Source: Actinocorallia longicatena (GTDB taxonomy: Bacteria > Actinomycetota > Actinomycetes > Streptosporangiales > Streptosporangiaceae). From it: a DNA stretch of 64,000 bases. This document shows, in pieces, positions 29,801 to 37,446 of the stretch; position 1 is the first letter of the stretch; the number at the start of each line of letters is the position of its first letter. Location of the stretch: NCBI RefSeq assembly GCF_039534125.1, contig NZ_BAAAUV010000028.1, forward strand, positions 27,426 through 91,425, given 5' to 3'. Under the pieces are notes generated by a model. The model did no database searches. It was given only the letters and a program-made list of their open reading frames with translations, and was not told the DNA's origin. The translations under genes were made by a program, and so were the position numbers.

Positions 29801-31161
29801 CCCCCTACGACGTCCATCTGTACGCCATCGACTGCGGCGGCAACGCCCTGACCGCGCTCGCGGCGCTCCCGCACTGCGGCGCCGTCGTCACCCGCGACCA
29901 GTACGACCGGATCGAGCGCCTGCTCACGGCCCTGTCGGCGGAGGTCTCGCGGCGCCAGCAGCTCCTGTCGGCCGCCGGGTTCGCGACCCTCGCCGAGCAG
30001 CGCGCCACGGTCTCCCCCGGTGAGCGCCTGCCCTGGATGCTCCTGCTGCTGGACCGCTGGGAGGGCTTCACCGCGGCGTTCGAGCACTACGACTACGGGC
30101 GGCTGCTGAACTCGCTGATCCGCCTCCTCCAGGAGGGGTCCGCGGTCGGGCTGCGGGCGGTGTTCACCGGCGACCGCACGGGCCTGACCGGGCAGGTCGC
30201 GACGGTCTTCGACCGGCGGCTGATCCTGCGCATGGCCGACCCGTCCGACTACGGCTACGCGGGCATCCCGGACTCCCAGATCCCCGCGCACGTCCCGCCG
30301 GGCCGGGCGCTGCGGGTCGCGCCGAACGCGCCGCTGGAGGAGTCGCAGATCGGGCTGCTCGGCCAGGATCCGTCCGGGCCCGCCCAGGTCGCGGCGCTGA
30401 CCGCGCTGGCCGCCGCCGGCACCGCCCGCTACGGGAAGGTCACCCCCGGGCCGCTCCGGGTGGACGAGCTCCCCGCCCTGATCACGGCGGAGGAGGCGCT
30501 GGCGCTGGCGCCGGGGTTCCGGCCGCCGTCACCGCTGTGGGCGCTGGTCGGGGCCGGGGGCGACACCCTCGGGCCGCAGGGCGTGGACCTGCTCGCCGAC
30601 GGGCCCGCCTTCATGATCGGCGGTCCGCCGCGCTCCGGCCGTTCCACGGTGCTGGAGACGATGACCCGGACCCTGCTCGACCGAGGCGTCCCGGTGCTGA
30701 TCGTCACACCGCGCCGGTCGCCGCTGCGCGAGCTGAAGGGCGTGCCGGGCGTGCTGGGCGTCCTGGACGCCACCGCCGACCCCGACGCCCTCGAGGCACT
30801 GACGGCCGACGAGCACCGCTTCGCCGTGGTCATCGACGACGCCGAACTCCTCGACGACACCGACCTGGCCGACCCGATCCAGGCCCTCCTGCGCTCCGCC
30901 CGCGACGCCGAGCACGCCATCGTCCTTGCGGGCACCACCGAGGACCTGACCCGCGGCTACCGCGGCTTCCTCGCCGACGCCCGCAAGACCCGCACCGGCC
31001 TCCTCCTCGGCATCGCCTCCCCCGACGACGGCGAGCTCTTCGGCCTCCGCCTCCCCCGCAACGCCACCTACACCGGCCCCCAGGGCCGCGCCCTCCTCAT
31101 CCTCGGCGGCACCCCCCAGCCCGTCCAGGCGGCGCTGCCCCCGACACCGCCGGAGGACTAG
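26872..31161 (+). CDS. EssC/EccC-like type VII secretion FtsK-SpoIIIE ATPase
   Basis: 1429-residue membrane motor. The first 190 residues form two small beta-rich domains as in EssC (FHA-like), then two TM helices (near 209-243: LIGALLFSAFGLVMAFVLQQWYWALFALAWPLMMIG), a coiled/DUF segment and three FtsK ATPase domains. Domain 1 has an intact Walker A (GTTGAGKSEL near 632) and Walker B (VLVIDEFA). Domains 2 and 3 carry Arg in place of the Walker lysine (GSAQSGRTT near 955; GGPPRSGRS near 1250), so only domain 1 is likely a full ATPase. GTG 26872 has GGAG upstream. It is convergent with a WXG100 gene. It drives export of WXG100-type substrates. Confidence 0.92.
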   Translation: MRISLTAMTSGGPRDVVVEGDDDMTVSSVARSLSGLGPGGNVVRVALYSDGRMLDPSGRAGRALRDGALVALDAEFAPATVQAEPDGLFEVRVAGGPSAGAVHRLGPGKARPVPGVTVTVARDGVSVAAERGRMDGERFEGERSWAEGEILGSGDDVLVLAPVTAPDTHLEAGTRAFNRPPRIAPERRARKLTVPALPEKQHKERLRLIGALLFSAFGLVMAFVLQQWYWALFALAWPLMMIGEWIGDRMYGRKSYKKAYKDYQVKSAFFARDLEELRRLDELDRRAASPDPAEVLLTATGPRRRLWERRLDDADALDLRVGLADLPAAIELDGAADDILEALERASLKRRPVARTVPVTLPLRELGVVGLTGPRARSRALARWLVGQAATLHSPRDLMIIVLSAADDAAEQWNWVRWLPHCAPRDGEECVTLVGGDQSTAVARVTELAIKITERKRAAQAGFGQAKAPTIPYNVLLVLDGARTLRRVPGMPQVLKHGPGVGIHALCLDDEERLLPEECTVVASWQDERITLRGHGLEKLGPVLADQTAPAWSERVARALAPVRDVSREEGGQELPAAVRLLDVLGMPDPSAAHVLDSWKRGGSTSVPVGIGTSGIFTLDLAADGPHGLVAGTTGAGKSELLQTLIASLAVRNRPDEMTFVLIDYKGGAAFKDCAALPHTVGMVTDLDGHLTERALESLAAELRRREQVLAGVGAKDLDDYRRVASRPLPRLVLVIDEFATMAAELPGFVDGLVDIGRRGRSLGVHLILATQRPAGVVTAEIRANTNLRIALRVTDTEDSSDVLDSPEAAKIPRSAPGRCFVRSGSSSLTAVQTARIGGRRGATARPTVARTLGWADLARPLPVPAESDDERVTDLSVLVRAVAEAARKAGIAAQPSPWLSPLPDAVVLSPRTAAGGSVVAVPPIEFGITDLPAGQSRAALTLDLDRDGHLYLCGSAQSGRTTALRSLAGAMASACTPYDVHLYAIDCGGNALTALAALPHCGAVVTRDQYDRIERLLTALSAEVSRRQQLLSAAGFATLAEQRATVSPGERLPWMLLLLDRWEGFTAAFEHYDYGRLLNSLIRLLQEGSAVGLRAVFTGDRTGLTGQVATVFDRRLILRMADPSDYGYAGIPDSQIPAHVPPGRALRVAPNAPLEESQIGLLGQDPSGPAQVAALTALAAAGTARYGKVTPGPLRVDELPALITAEEALALAPGFRPPSPLWALVGAGGDTLGPQGVDLLADGPAFMIGGPPRSGRSTVLETMTRTLLDRGVPVLIVTPRRSPLRELKGVPGVLGVLDATADPDALEALTADEHRFAVVIDDAELLDDTDLADPIQALLRSARDAEHAIVLAGTTEDLTRGYRGFLADARKTRTGLLLGIASPDDGELFGLRLPRNATYTGPQGRALLILGGTPQPVQAALPPTPPED

Positions 31162-31178
31162 CCACCGAAGACGGCGGG

Positions 31179-31451
31179 TCAGCGGGTGGCGGCCTCGATG
31201 TTCTGCTGGGAGCGGCGGACGTCGGCGCCGCCCTCGTCGAGGGCGACGGCCATCTTGTCGAAGGCGGCCTTGGCCTCGGACCAGGCGGCGCGGAAGCGGT
31301 CGGCGCCGGGACCCCACCAGATCTCGGTCGAGCCGACGGTGCGGCCGTTCAGGTCCTTGATGAGGGCGTCGAGATTCTTGCTGTGCTTGTTGAAGAGGCG
31401 AGCGAGCTCTTCCATCTGCGCGATGTTGCCGCCGCGACGGTCCGCACCCAT
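31179..31451 (-). CDS. WXG100-family protein (ESAT-6-like)
   Basis: 90 residues with the helix-turn-helix hairpin of WXG100 substrates. The turn motif W-W-G lies in STEIWWGPGADRFRAAW, near the middle of the protein. The C-terminal helix carries an FDKMAVALDEGGADVRRS segment, without a clear YxxxD/E signal. ATG 31451 follows GGAAGGA. It is convergent with the EssC-like gene (17 bp between stops). No second WXG100 gene or other secretion genes (EccB, EccD, mycosin) lie nearby, so this is either a homodimeric substrate or a component of a system encoded elsewhere. Confidence 0.88.
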   Translation of the reverse strand: MGADRRGGNIAQMEELARLFNKHSKNLDALIKDLNGRTVGSTEIWWGPGADRFRAAWSEAKAAFDKMAVALDEGGADVRRSQQNIEAATR

Positions 31452-31662
31452 GGCCGGTGTCCTTCCGAAGGGGATCAGACGTACCTCCGACCAGCACACA
31501 CCACAGGGGGCTCCGGGTGCGTGGCCGTATCCGGACAGGCTTCCGTGGGCAGGCCCTCTACCTGGGCAGGTGTCCGGAATAAGGAGCCGGTTACAGGGAC
31601 CGGTGCACCGGTTCTCTAGACTCCCGTCCACAAGGTCGGAAGTGATTTTCAGGGACGGAGAC

Positions 31663-33417
31663 ATGACGTTGCGGAAAGTCTTGATCGCCAACCGGGGTGA
31701 GATCGCGGTGCGGATCGCGCGTGCGTGCCGGGACGCGGGCCTGGGCAGCGTCGCGGTCTACTCCGAGCAGGACCTCGACGCCCTGCATGTCAGGGTCTCC
31801 GACGAGGCGTACGCGCTCGGCGGCCAGACCGCCGCCGAGTCCTACCTCAGCGTCGAGAAGCTGCTGAAGATCGCCGAGGAGGCCGGGGCCGACGCCGTGC
31901 ACCCCGGATACGGCTTCCTGGCCGAGAACGCCGACTTCGCCCAGGCCGTCCTGGACGCCGGGCTGATCTGGATCGGCCCGCCGCCCGCCGCGATCACCGC
32001 GCTGGGCGACAAGGTGCAGGCCAGGCACATCGCGCAGAAGGTCGGGGCGCCGCTGGTCGCCGGGACCGCCGACCCGGTCTCCGGGTCCGACGAGGTCGTG
32101 GAGTTCGCCAAGGCCAACGGCCTGCCGATCGCGATCAAGGCGGCGTTCGGCGGCGGCGGGCGCGGCCTCAAGGTCGCCCGCACCCTCGAAGAGGTCCCCG
32201 AGCTGTACGACTCGGCCGTCCGCGAGGCGATCGGGGCGTTCGGGCGCGGCGAGTGCTTCGTCGAGCGGTACCTCGACAAGCCCCGGCACGTCGAGACCCA
32301 GTGCCTGGCCGACTCCCACGGCAACGTCGTGGTCGTCTCCACCCGTGACTGCTCGCTCCAGCGCCGGCACCAGAAGCTCGTCGAGGAGGCGCCCGCGCCG
32401 TTCCTGAGCGACGAGCAGATGGAGCTGCTGTACACCTCGTCCAAGGCGATCCTGCGCGAGGCCGGGTACGTCGGCGCCGGGACGTGTGAGTTCCTGGTCG
32501 GCCAGGACGGCACGATCTCCTTCCTGGAGGTCAACACCCGCCTCCAGGTCGAGCACCCCGTCACCGAGGAGGTCACGGGAATCGACCTGGTCCGCGAGAT
32601 GTTCCGGATCGCCGACGGCGAGGAGCTCGGCTACGGCGACCCGGTCACCCGCGGCCACTCCATCGAGTTCCGGATCAACGCCGAGGACGGCGGCCGGGGC
32701 TTCCTGCCCGCCCCCGGCACGATCACCTCGATGGTCGCCCCGACCGGTCCCGGCGTCCGCCTCGACTCCGGCTACGTGGCCGGGCAGACCGTCCCGCAGT
32801 CGTTCGACTCGCTGGTCGCCAAGCTGATCGTCACCGGGGCCACCCGCAAGCAGGCCATCGAGCGTTCGCGCCGGGCGCTGGCGGAGTTCGTCATCGACGG
32901 CATGCCGACCGTGATCCCCTTCCACCAGGACGTGCTGAACCAGCCCGCCTACACCGACGAGCCGTTCTCCGTCCACACCCGGTGGATCGAGACCGAGTAC
33001 GACAACACCCTCGAGCCCTACGCGGCGGCGACCGGCGTCGCCGAGGCGGAGGAGCGTCAGACGGTCGTGGTCGAGGTCGGTGGCAAGCGCCTGGAGGTCG
33101 TCCTCCCGGCCGGGCTCGGCGCGGGCGCGGCCCCGGCGGCGTCCGGCAAGGCGGCCCCCAAGCGCGGCGGCGGCAAGAAGGGCGGCGCGAAGGCCGCCAG
33201 CGGCGACTCCCTGGTGAGCCCCATGCAGGGCACCATCGTCAAGATCCTCGTCGAGGACGGCGCCACCGTGGCCGCGGGCGACACCATCGTCGTCCTCGAG
33301 GCCATGAAGATGGAACAGCCCCTCACCGCCCACAAGTCCGGCACCATCACCGGCCTGTCCGCCGAGGTCGGCCAGACCGTCACCAGCGGCGCGGCCATCT
33401 GCGACATCAAGGACTGA
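31663..33417 (+). CDS. accA3: Acyl-CoA carboxylase alpha subunit (biotin carboxylase plus BCCP), AccA3-type
   Basis: 584 residues. The biotin carboxylase domain (about 1-450) has the ATP-grasp glycine loop FGGGGRGLKVA, the RRHQKLVEEAPAP and NTRLQVEHPVTEEVTG active-site segments, and starts at the standard MTLRKVLIANRGEIAVR. An Ala/Lys-rich linker (about 480-515) leads to the biotin carrier domain with the acceptor K549 in EAMKMEQ. It carboxylates biotin for the AccD-type beta subunits; the partner beta and epsilon genes are at 12497 and 14114 and the ligase at 3022. The 1.7-kb-plus separation from pccB is larger than usual because the pilus and secretion block lies between them. A terminator follows. 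Confidence 0.96.
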   Translation: MTLRKVLIANRGEIAVRIARACRDAGLGSVAVYSEQDLDALHVRVSDEAYALGGQTAAESYLSVEKLLKIAEEAGADAVHPGYGFLAENADFAQAVLDAGLIWIGPPPAAITALGDKVQARHIAQKVGAPLVAGTADPVSGSDEVVEFAKANGLPIAIKAAFGGGGRGLKVARTLEEVPELYDSAVREAIGAFGRGECFVERYLDKPRHVETQCLADSHGNVVVVSTRDCSLQRRHQKLVEEAPAPFLSDEQMELLYTSSKAILREAGYVGAGTCEFLVGQDGTISFLEVNTRLQVEHPVTEEVTGIDLVREMFRIADGEELGYGDPVTRGHSIEFRINAEDGGRGFLPAPGTITSMVAPTGPGVRLDSGYVAGQTVPQSFDSLVAKLIVTGATRKQAIERSRRALAEFVIDGMPTVIPFHQDVLNQPAYTDEPFSVHTRWIETEYDNTLEPYAAATGVAEAEERQTVVVEVGGKRLEVVLPAGLGAGAAPAASGKAAPKRGGGKKGGAKAASGDSLVSPMQGTIVKILVEDGATVAAGDTIVVLEAMKMEQPLTAHKSGTITGLSAEVGQTVTSGAAICDIKD

Positions 33418-33459
33418 CCTGCCGCTTCTCACGGCCCCTCCGGGCCGTGAGGGGCAGGC
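33418..33459 (+). terminator. Rho-independent-type terminator after the carboxylase alpha gene
   Basis: Perfect 10-bp stem 33428-33437 (CTCACGGCCC) with 33442-33451 and a CTCC loop, extended outward by CCTGCC/GGCAGG pairing with small bulges. There is only a short T run (TCTTTAC) about 15 bases after the stem, so efficiency is uncertain. Confidence 0.75.
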
Positions 33460-33508
33460 TGGGGAGTCTTTACGTTTGGTTGGCGTCGTGGCGCGCAGAC
33501 TGGTCGGT

Positions 33509-34849
33509 ATGAGATCGCTGCGGGTGCTGGTGGTGCTTTTGGGCGTTCTGCTCGTCGGAGCGGTGCCGGGGGCTGCGCTGGCCGCGCCCCCGGATCCCGT
33601 GGCGGTGGCGTCGGCGTTGCGGGCCGACCGGCTCTACCTGGCACCGGGGCAGACGCAGCTCGACGCCGCGGGAGCCGCCCGGGTGCGGGCGGCGCTGAAG
33701 GACGCCGAGACGCCCGTCTACGTGGTGGTCACCGAGGCGATCGACGACGGGGCCACGCGGGCTTCGCTGCTGCGGAGCATCGGCAACAACGTCGGCAGCC
33801 TCGGGGTCTACGGGCTGATGAGCGGCAACCACTTCGAGGCCGCCGCGACCAGCCGGGTCGGGCTGAAGCCCGGGGAGGCGGGGCAGCTCGCCGCCCAGTC
33901 GGCCCAGACCCACAAGGGGGATCCGGCCGGGCTGCTGGTCGATTTCGCCCATGACGTCGACGTCGCGGCGGGCAAGAAGTCCTCGACGTCCAGCCAGGTC
34001 TTCACCTACGTGCTGCTCGGCCTGGTCGTCTTCGCCGGGCTCGGCCTGTTCCTGTACTTCCGGAACAAGAAGAAGCAGGCCGCCCTGGCGCAGGCCCGGC
34101 AGGTCGCGGAGCTGAGGTCCGGGGTCGAGGAGGACGTCACGCTGCTCGGCGAGGACATCGCCCGGCTCGACCTGGACGTCGCCGATCCGAAGCTCGATCC
34201 GGTGGTCCGCGAGAACTACACCAAGGCCCTCGACTCCTACGACCGGGCCAAGACGGCCTCCGAGCGGATCCGGCAGCCGCAGGACGTCCAGGCGGTGACC
34301 GAGGCGCTGGAGGACGGCCGGTACGAGATGACGGCCGTCCGGGCGATGCTGTCGGGACTGCCGGCCCCCGAACGGCGGGCGCCGTGCTTCTTCAATCCGC
34401 AGCACGGGCCGTCCGTCCGGGACGTCCAGTGGGCTCCGGCGGGCGGGGCGCCGCGCGAGGTCCCGGCCTGCGCGGCGGACGCCGAGCGGGTCGAGCGCGG
34501 CGAGGATCCCGAGGCCAGGATGGTCGACGTGGGCGGCTACCAGCGGCCCTACTGGGACGCCGGGCCCGCCTGGGCGCCCTACGCGGGCGGCTACTACGCC
34601 GGATACGGCGGCTTCGGGATGCTCAACACCATCCTCATCGGGACGGCCATCGGCGGCATGTTCGGCGGGCCCTTCGGTTACGGCGGCTCCTACGGCGGTG
34701 GCGGCTACGGCGGTGGCGGCTACGACCAGGGGGACGGCGGCATGGGCGGCGACTTCGGCGGCGGCATGGGCGGGGACTTCGGGGGCGGCGGCTTCGGCGG
34801 CGGAGGCGATTTCGGGGGCGGCGGGGACTTCGGCGGCGGCGATTTCTAG
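33509..34849 (+). CDS. TPM-like secreted/membrane protein with Gly-rich tail
   Basis: 446 residues from ATG 33509, which begins a clean signal peptide (SLRVLVVLLGVLLVGAVPGAALA); the upstream TTG/GTG starts in the same frame have no ribosome-binding site. An extracytoplasmic domain (about 30-155) resembles TPM-type folds (ALRADRLYLAPGQTQLDAAGAARVRAALKDA, TPVYVVVTEA). It is followed by one TM (about 168-188, VFTYVLLGLVVFAGLGLFLYF), a charged helical cytoplasmic region with coiled-coil character, and a final 90-residue Gly/Tyr/Phe/Asp-rich tail. The tail could drive low-complexity assembly. Function unknown; the start of transcription is probably in the 90-bp spacer after the terminator. Confidence 0.7.
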   Translation: MRSLRVLVVLLGVLLVGAVPGAALAAPPDPVAVASALRADRLYLAPGQTQLDAAGAARVRAALKDAETPVYVVVTEAIDDGATRASLLRSIGNNVGSLGVYGLMSGNHFEAAATSRVGLKPGEAGQLAAQSAQTHKGDPAGLLVDFAHDVDVAAGKKSSTSSQVFTYVLLGLVVFAGLGLFLYFRNKKKQAALAQARQVAELRSGVEEDVTLLGEDIARLDLDVADPKLDPVVRENYTKALDSYDRAKTASERIRQPQDVQAVTEALEDGRYEMTAVRAMLSGLPAPERRAPCFFNPQHGPSVRDVQWAPAGGAPREVPACAADAERVERGEDPEARMVDVGGYQRPYWDAGPAWAPYAGGYYAGYGGFGMLNTILIGTAIGGMFGGPFGYGGSYGGGGYGGGGYDQGDGGMGGDFGGGMGGDFGGGGFGGGGDFGGGGDFGGGDF

Positions 34850-34873
34850 GGATTCCCCGGCGAGGGGTTGCAG

Positions 34874-34895
34874 AGTTAGTTATTAGCCACTAACT
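34874..34895. promoter_or_regulatory. Inverted-repeat operator upstream of the tetR-like gene
   Basis: AGTTAGT-N8-ACTAACT, a perfect 7-bp palindrome ending 8 bp before the regulator's ATG. The same arm and spacer pattern recurs before the MFS gene at 35499. This placement fits autorepression by the adjacent TetR-family protein. Confidence 0.75.
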
Positions 34896-34903
34896 TAAGA
34901 CCC

Positions 34904-35458
34904 ATGACGAGGATGAGTGCGGAGGAGCGGCGCGAGAGCGTCATCCTCGCCGCGATGAGCGAGTTCGCTCGTGGGGGGTACCAGGGGACCTCCACCGAGG
35001 CGATCGCCAAGCGCGTCGGGGTCTCCCAGCCGTACCTCTTCCGGCTGTTCCCCAACAAACGAGCGATCTTCCTCGCCGCCTGCCTGCGGTGCATGGAGGC
35101 GACCAAGAGCACCTTCGTCGAGGCGGCGAAGGACCTGCCCGTCGACGAGCGGCACCACGCGATGGCGACCTCCTACCTGGAGAGGATCGTCAACACCGAG
35201 CTGCTGATGATGCAGATGCAGATGCACGTCGCGGTCTTCGTCGCCAAGGAGAACGGCGACGCGGAGTTCGGCGCGATCCTGCGCCGCGCCTGGACCGACC
35301 TGTACGACACCTGCCGTGAGCTGCTCGGCTTCGACAACAAGGCGACGACCGACTTCTTCTCCTGCGGCATGCTGATCAACGTCATGACGGCACTCGACTA
35401 CCCCGAGGACGATCCCCTCTGGGGCTGCATCGAGCTGCCGACCGGCGAGAAGCACTAG
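34904..35458 (+). CDS. TetR/AcrR-family transcriptional regulator
   Basis: 184 residues. The N-terminal helix-turn-helix (ESVILAAMSEFARGGYQGTSTEAIAKRVGVSQPYLFRLFPNKRAIFLAA) is a textbook TetR DNA-binding domain; the C-terminal helical part is the ligand/dimerisation domain, without an identifiable ligand. A perfect palindrome sits between the promoter region and the ATG, and a related one precedes the next gene, an MFS exporter. It therefore probably represses itself and the exporter until a drug-like ligand binds. Confidence 0.93.
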   Translation: MTRMSAEERRESVILAAMSEFARGGYQGTSTEAIAKRVGVSQPYLFRLFPNKRAIFLAACLRCMEATKSTFVEAAKDLPVDERHHAMATSYLERIVNTELLMMQMQMHVAVFVAKENGDAEFGAILRRAWTDLYDTCRELLGFDNKATTDFFSCGMLINVMTALDYPEDDPLWGCIELPTGEKH

Positions 35459-35498
35459 ACATCCGGCGGGAAGGCCCGTGCCTTCCGACATCCTCCAA

Positions 35499-35520
35499 AG
35501 TTAGTGACCGATCACTTAGG
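35499..35520. promoter_or_regulatory. Second, imperfect copy of the TetR operator before the MFS gene
   Basis: AGTTAGT-N8-ACTTAGG aligns base for base with the operator at 34874; the left arm is identical and the right arm has three changes. An overlapping inner palindrome GTGA-CCGA-TCAC adds symmetry. It runs into the Shine-Dalgarno (AGGAG) of the MFS gene, so binding would block transcription or early elongation. Confidence 0.7.
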
Positions 35521-35529
35521 AGCAATGGC

Positions 35530-36957
35530 ATGCGCACCCCCCGCAGCACCCTGATCTGGGCGCTGATCATCACCAGCGTGGCCGGTTTCATGGCCTCCCT
35601 CGACAATCTCGTCGTCACGACGGCGCTTCCGTCCATCCGCACCGACCTGGGCGGGGGGCTCGAGGACCTCGAGTGGACCGTCAGCGCCTACACCCTGACC
35701 TTCGCGGTCCTGCTGATGTTCGGCGCCGCGCTCGGCGACCGGTTCGGCCGCCGCCGGATGTTCATCGCCGGGCTCGCCGGCTTCACCGCCTCCTCCGCGC
35801 TGGCCGCCCTCGCGCCCAGCCTGGAGATGCTCATCGCGGCCCGGGCCCTCCAGGGCGTCGGTGCGGCGATCATGATGCCGCTGACCCTGACGCTGCTCAC
35901 CGCGGCGACCCCGCCGAACAAGCGCGGCATGGTCTTCGGCATCTGGGGCGCGGTCAACGGCCTGGCCGTCGCGACCGGCCCGCTCATCGGCGGCGGGCTC
36001 ACCGAGCACATCTCCTGGCACTGGATCTTCTGGCTGAACGTCCCGCTCGGCCTGGCCCTGCTGCCGCTGGCCCGGATCAAGCTCGACGAGTCCAGGGGCT
36101 CGAACTCGCGCCTCGACCTCCCCGGCACCCTGCTCGCCAGCTCCGGCCTGTTCGGCATCGTCTACGGCCTGGTCCGCGGCAACGCCGACGGCTGGACCAG
36201 CCCGTGGGTCCTCACCGGCCTGATCCTCGGCACCGCTCTGGTCGCCGCGTTCGTCGCCTGGGAGATCCGCCTCGCCGCCACCCCCGGCGGCCAGCCGATG
36301 CTGCCGATGCGCCTGTTCCGTAACCGCGCCTTCGCGATGATCAACGCCGCGTCACTGCTGATGTTCCTCGGGATGTTCGGGTCGATCTTCCTGCTCAGCC
36401 AGTTCCTGCAGACCGTCCTGGGCTACTCGCCGACCGAGGCGGGCCTGCGGATGCTGCCCTGGACGGGCATGCCGATGATCGTCGCCCCGATCGCCGGGAT
36501 CGTCTCCGACAAGATCGGCGGCCGTCCGGTCGTGGCGCTGGGCCTGGCCCTCCAGGCGATCGGCCTCGGCTGGTTCGCGCTGATCGCCTCGCCCGACATG
36601 TCGTACGCCATCCAGCTTCCGTCGCTGATCATCAGCGGGACGGGCATGGCGATGTACTTCGCGCCGTCCGCCAACCTGGTGATGGGCAGCGTCAAGGCCA
36701 GTGAGCAGGGCATCGCCTCGGGCGCCAACAACGCCCTCCGCGAGCTGGGCGGGGCGCTGGGCGTCGCGATCCTCGCCGCGGTCTTCGCCTCGAACGGCGG
36801 TTACGCCGGCGGCCAGGACTACGTCGACGGCCTCGTCCCGGCCCTGTGGTTCGGCGCCGGAACCGTCGCCCTCGGCTCCCTCGCCGCCTTCCTCATCCCC
36901 CGCACCCGCAGGGCCTCGGCCGAGACCCCGGACCGGGAACTGGTCACGGCGGCCTGA
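35530..36957 (+). CDS. DHA2-family MFS multidrug efflux transporter
   Basis: 475 residues with about 14 TM helices, as in the EmrB/QacA (DHA2) group of proton-coupled drug exporters. Seen: the N-terminal SLDNLVVTTALPSI helix with the D motif typical of DHA2 proteins, motif A GDRFGRRRMFIAG after helix 2, and a helix 5 motif-C-like segment (GAVNGLAVATGPLIGGGLTEHISWHWIFWLNVPLG). The substrate is unknown. The upstream tetR-like gene with shared operator motifs makes inducible export likely. ATG 35530 follows AGGAG. A strong hairpin follows the stop. Confidence 0.93.
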   Translation: MRTPRSTLIWALIITSVAGFMASLDNLVVTTALPSIRTDLGGGLEDLEWTVSAYTLTFAVLLMFGAALGDRFGRRRMFIAGLAGFTASSALAALAPSLEMLIAARALQGVGAAIMMPLTLTLLTAATPPNKRGMVFGIWGAVNGLAVATGPLIGGGLTEHISWHWIFWLNVPLGLALLPLARIKLDESRGSNSRLDLPGTLLASSGLFGIVYGLVRGNADGWTSPWVLTGLILGTALVAAFVAWEIRLAATPGGQPMLPMRLFRNRAFAMINAASLLMFLGMFGSIFLLSQFLQTVLGYSPTEAGLRMLPWTGMPMIVAPIAGIVSDKIGGRPVVALGLALQAIGLGWFALIASPDMSYAIQLPSLIISGTGMAMYFAPSANLVMGSVKASEQGIASGANNALRELGGALGVAILAAVFASNGGYAGGQDYVDGLVPALWFGAGTVALGSLAAFLIPRTRRASAETPDRELVTAA

Positions 36958-36974
36958 GCGCCGCCCGGCGGACC

Positions 36975-37007
36975 GGGAGCGGCCTCCTTCGGGGGTGGGC
37001 CGCTCCC
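36975..37007 (+). terminator. Hairpin terminator after the MFS gene
   Basis: Perfect 10-bp GC-rich stem (GGGAGCGGCC at 36975-36984 with 36998-37007), 13-nt loop, located 18 bp after the MFS stop. There is no U tract, as is common in high-GC actinobacteria. Confidence 0.7.
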
Positions 37008-37079
37008 TTCCGCCGTGTGCGGCCCCCCCCACCTGGGTGATCGCCACCATAATGAGAGCCCTCCGACGAGAGGCCTTCC

Positions 37080-37436
37080 ATGAGCGACGTCGCCCGCTAC
37101 ACCGTCGACGGCGTCGAGGTCGCCTTCGAGTTCGACCCTCCCCCCGGCTTCCGCCCCGCCGCCGCCAGAGGAATCGCGATCTCCCGCGTCCAGGAGGCCG
37201 TCCAGCCCGCCGTCTCCGCCGCGATGACCGTCCTGGAACAGGTCCGCAAGGCCTCCCCCGACGAGGTGGAAGTGAAGTTCGGCGTCAAGGTCAGCGGCGA
37301 CGCCGACTGGCTCGTGGCCAAGGCCGCCACCGAAGCCAACTTCGAGATCAAACTCGTCTGGCGCTCCGCCGACGATCTCCAGCCTCCCGAAGAGGAAGCC
37401 CAGGAACCCGGCCCCGAGCCCCAGCCGGGCGAATGA
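37080..37436 (+). CDS. CU044_2847/Trypco1-type small protein (trypsin-co-occurring domain)
   Basis: 118 residues. The N-terminal beta hairpin RYTVDGVEVAFEFD is followed by a helix (VQEAVQPAVSAAMTVLEQVRKA). The C-terminal signature is PDEVEVKFGVKVSGDADWLVAKAATEANFEIKLVW, the family hallmark (E-V-x-F-G-V-K then a K/V-rich strand). A short acidic, Pro-rich tail ends it. Such proteins are known as small partners of trypsin-like proteases and STAND NTPases in actinobacterial conflict systems; this window carries exactly such a protein 2.2 kb further on. Function is probably as an adaptor or effector-associated module. The next gene (HTH) starts 10 bp downstream. Confidence 0.8.
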   Translation: MSDVARYTVDGVEVAFEFDPPPGFRPAAARGIAISRVQEAVQPAVSAAMTVLEQVRKASPDEVEVKFGVKVSGDADWLVAKAATEANFEIKLVWRSADDLQPPEEEAQEPGPEPQPGE

Positions 37437-37446
37437 CGGCGCCCCG

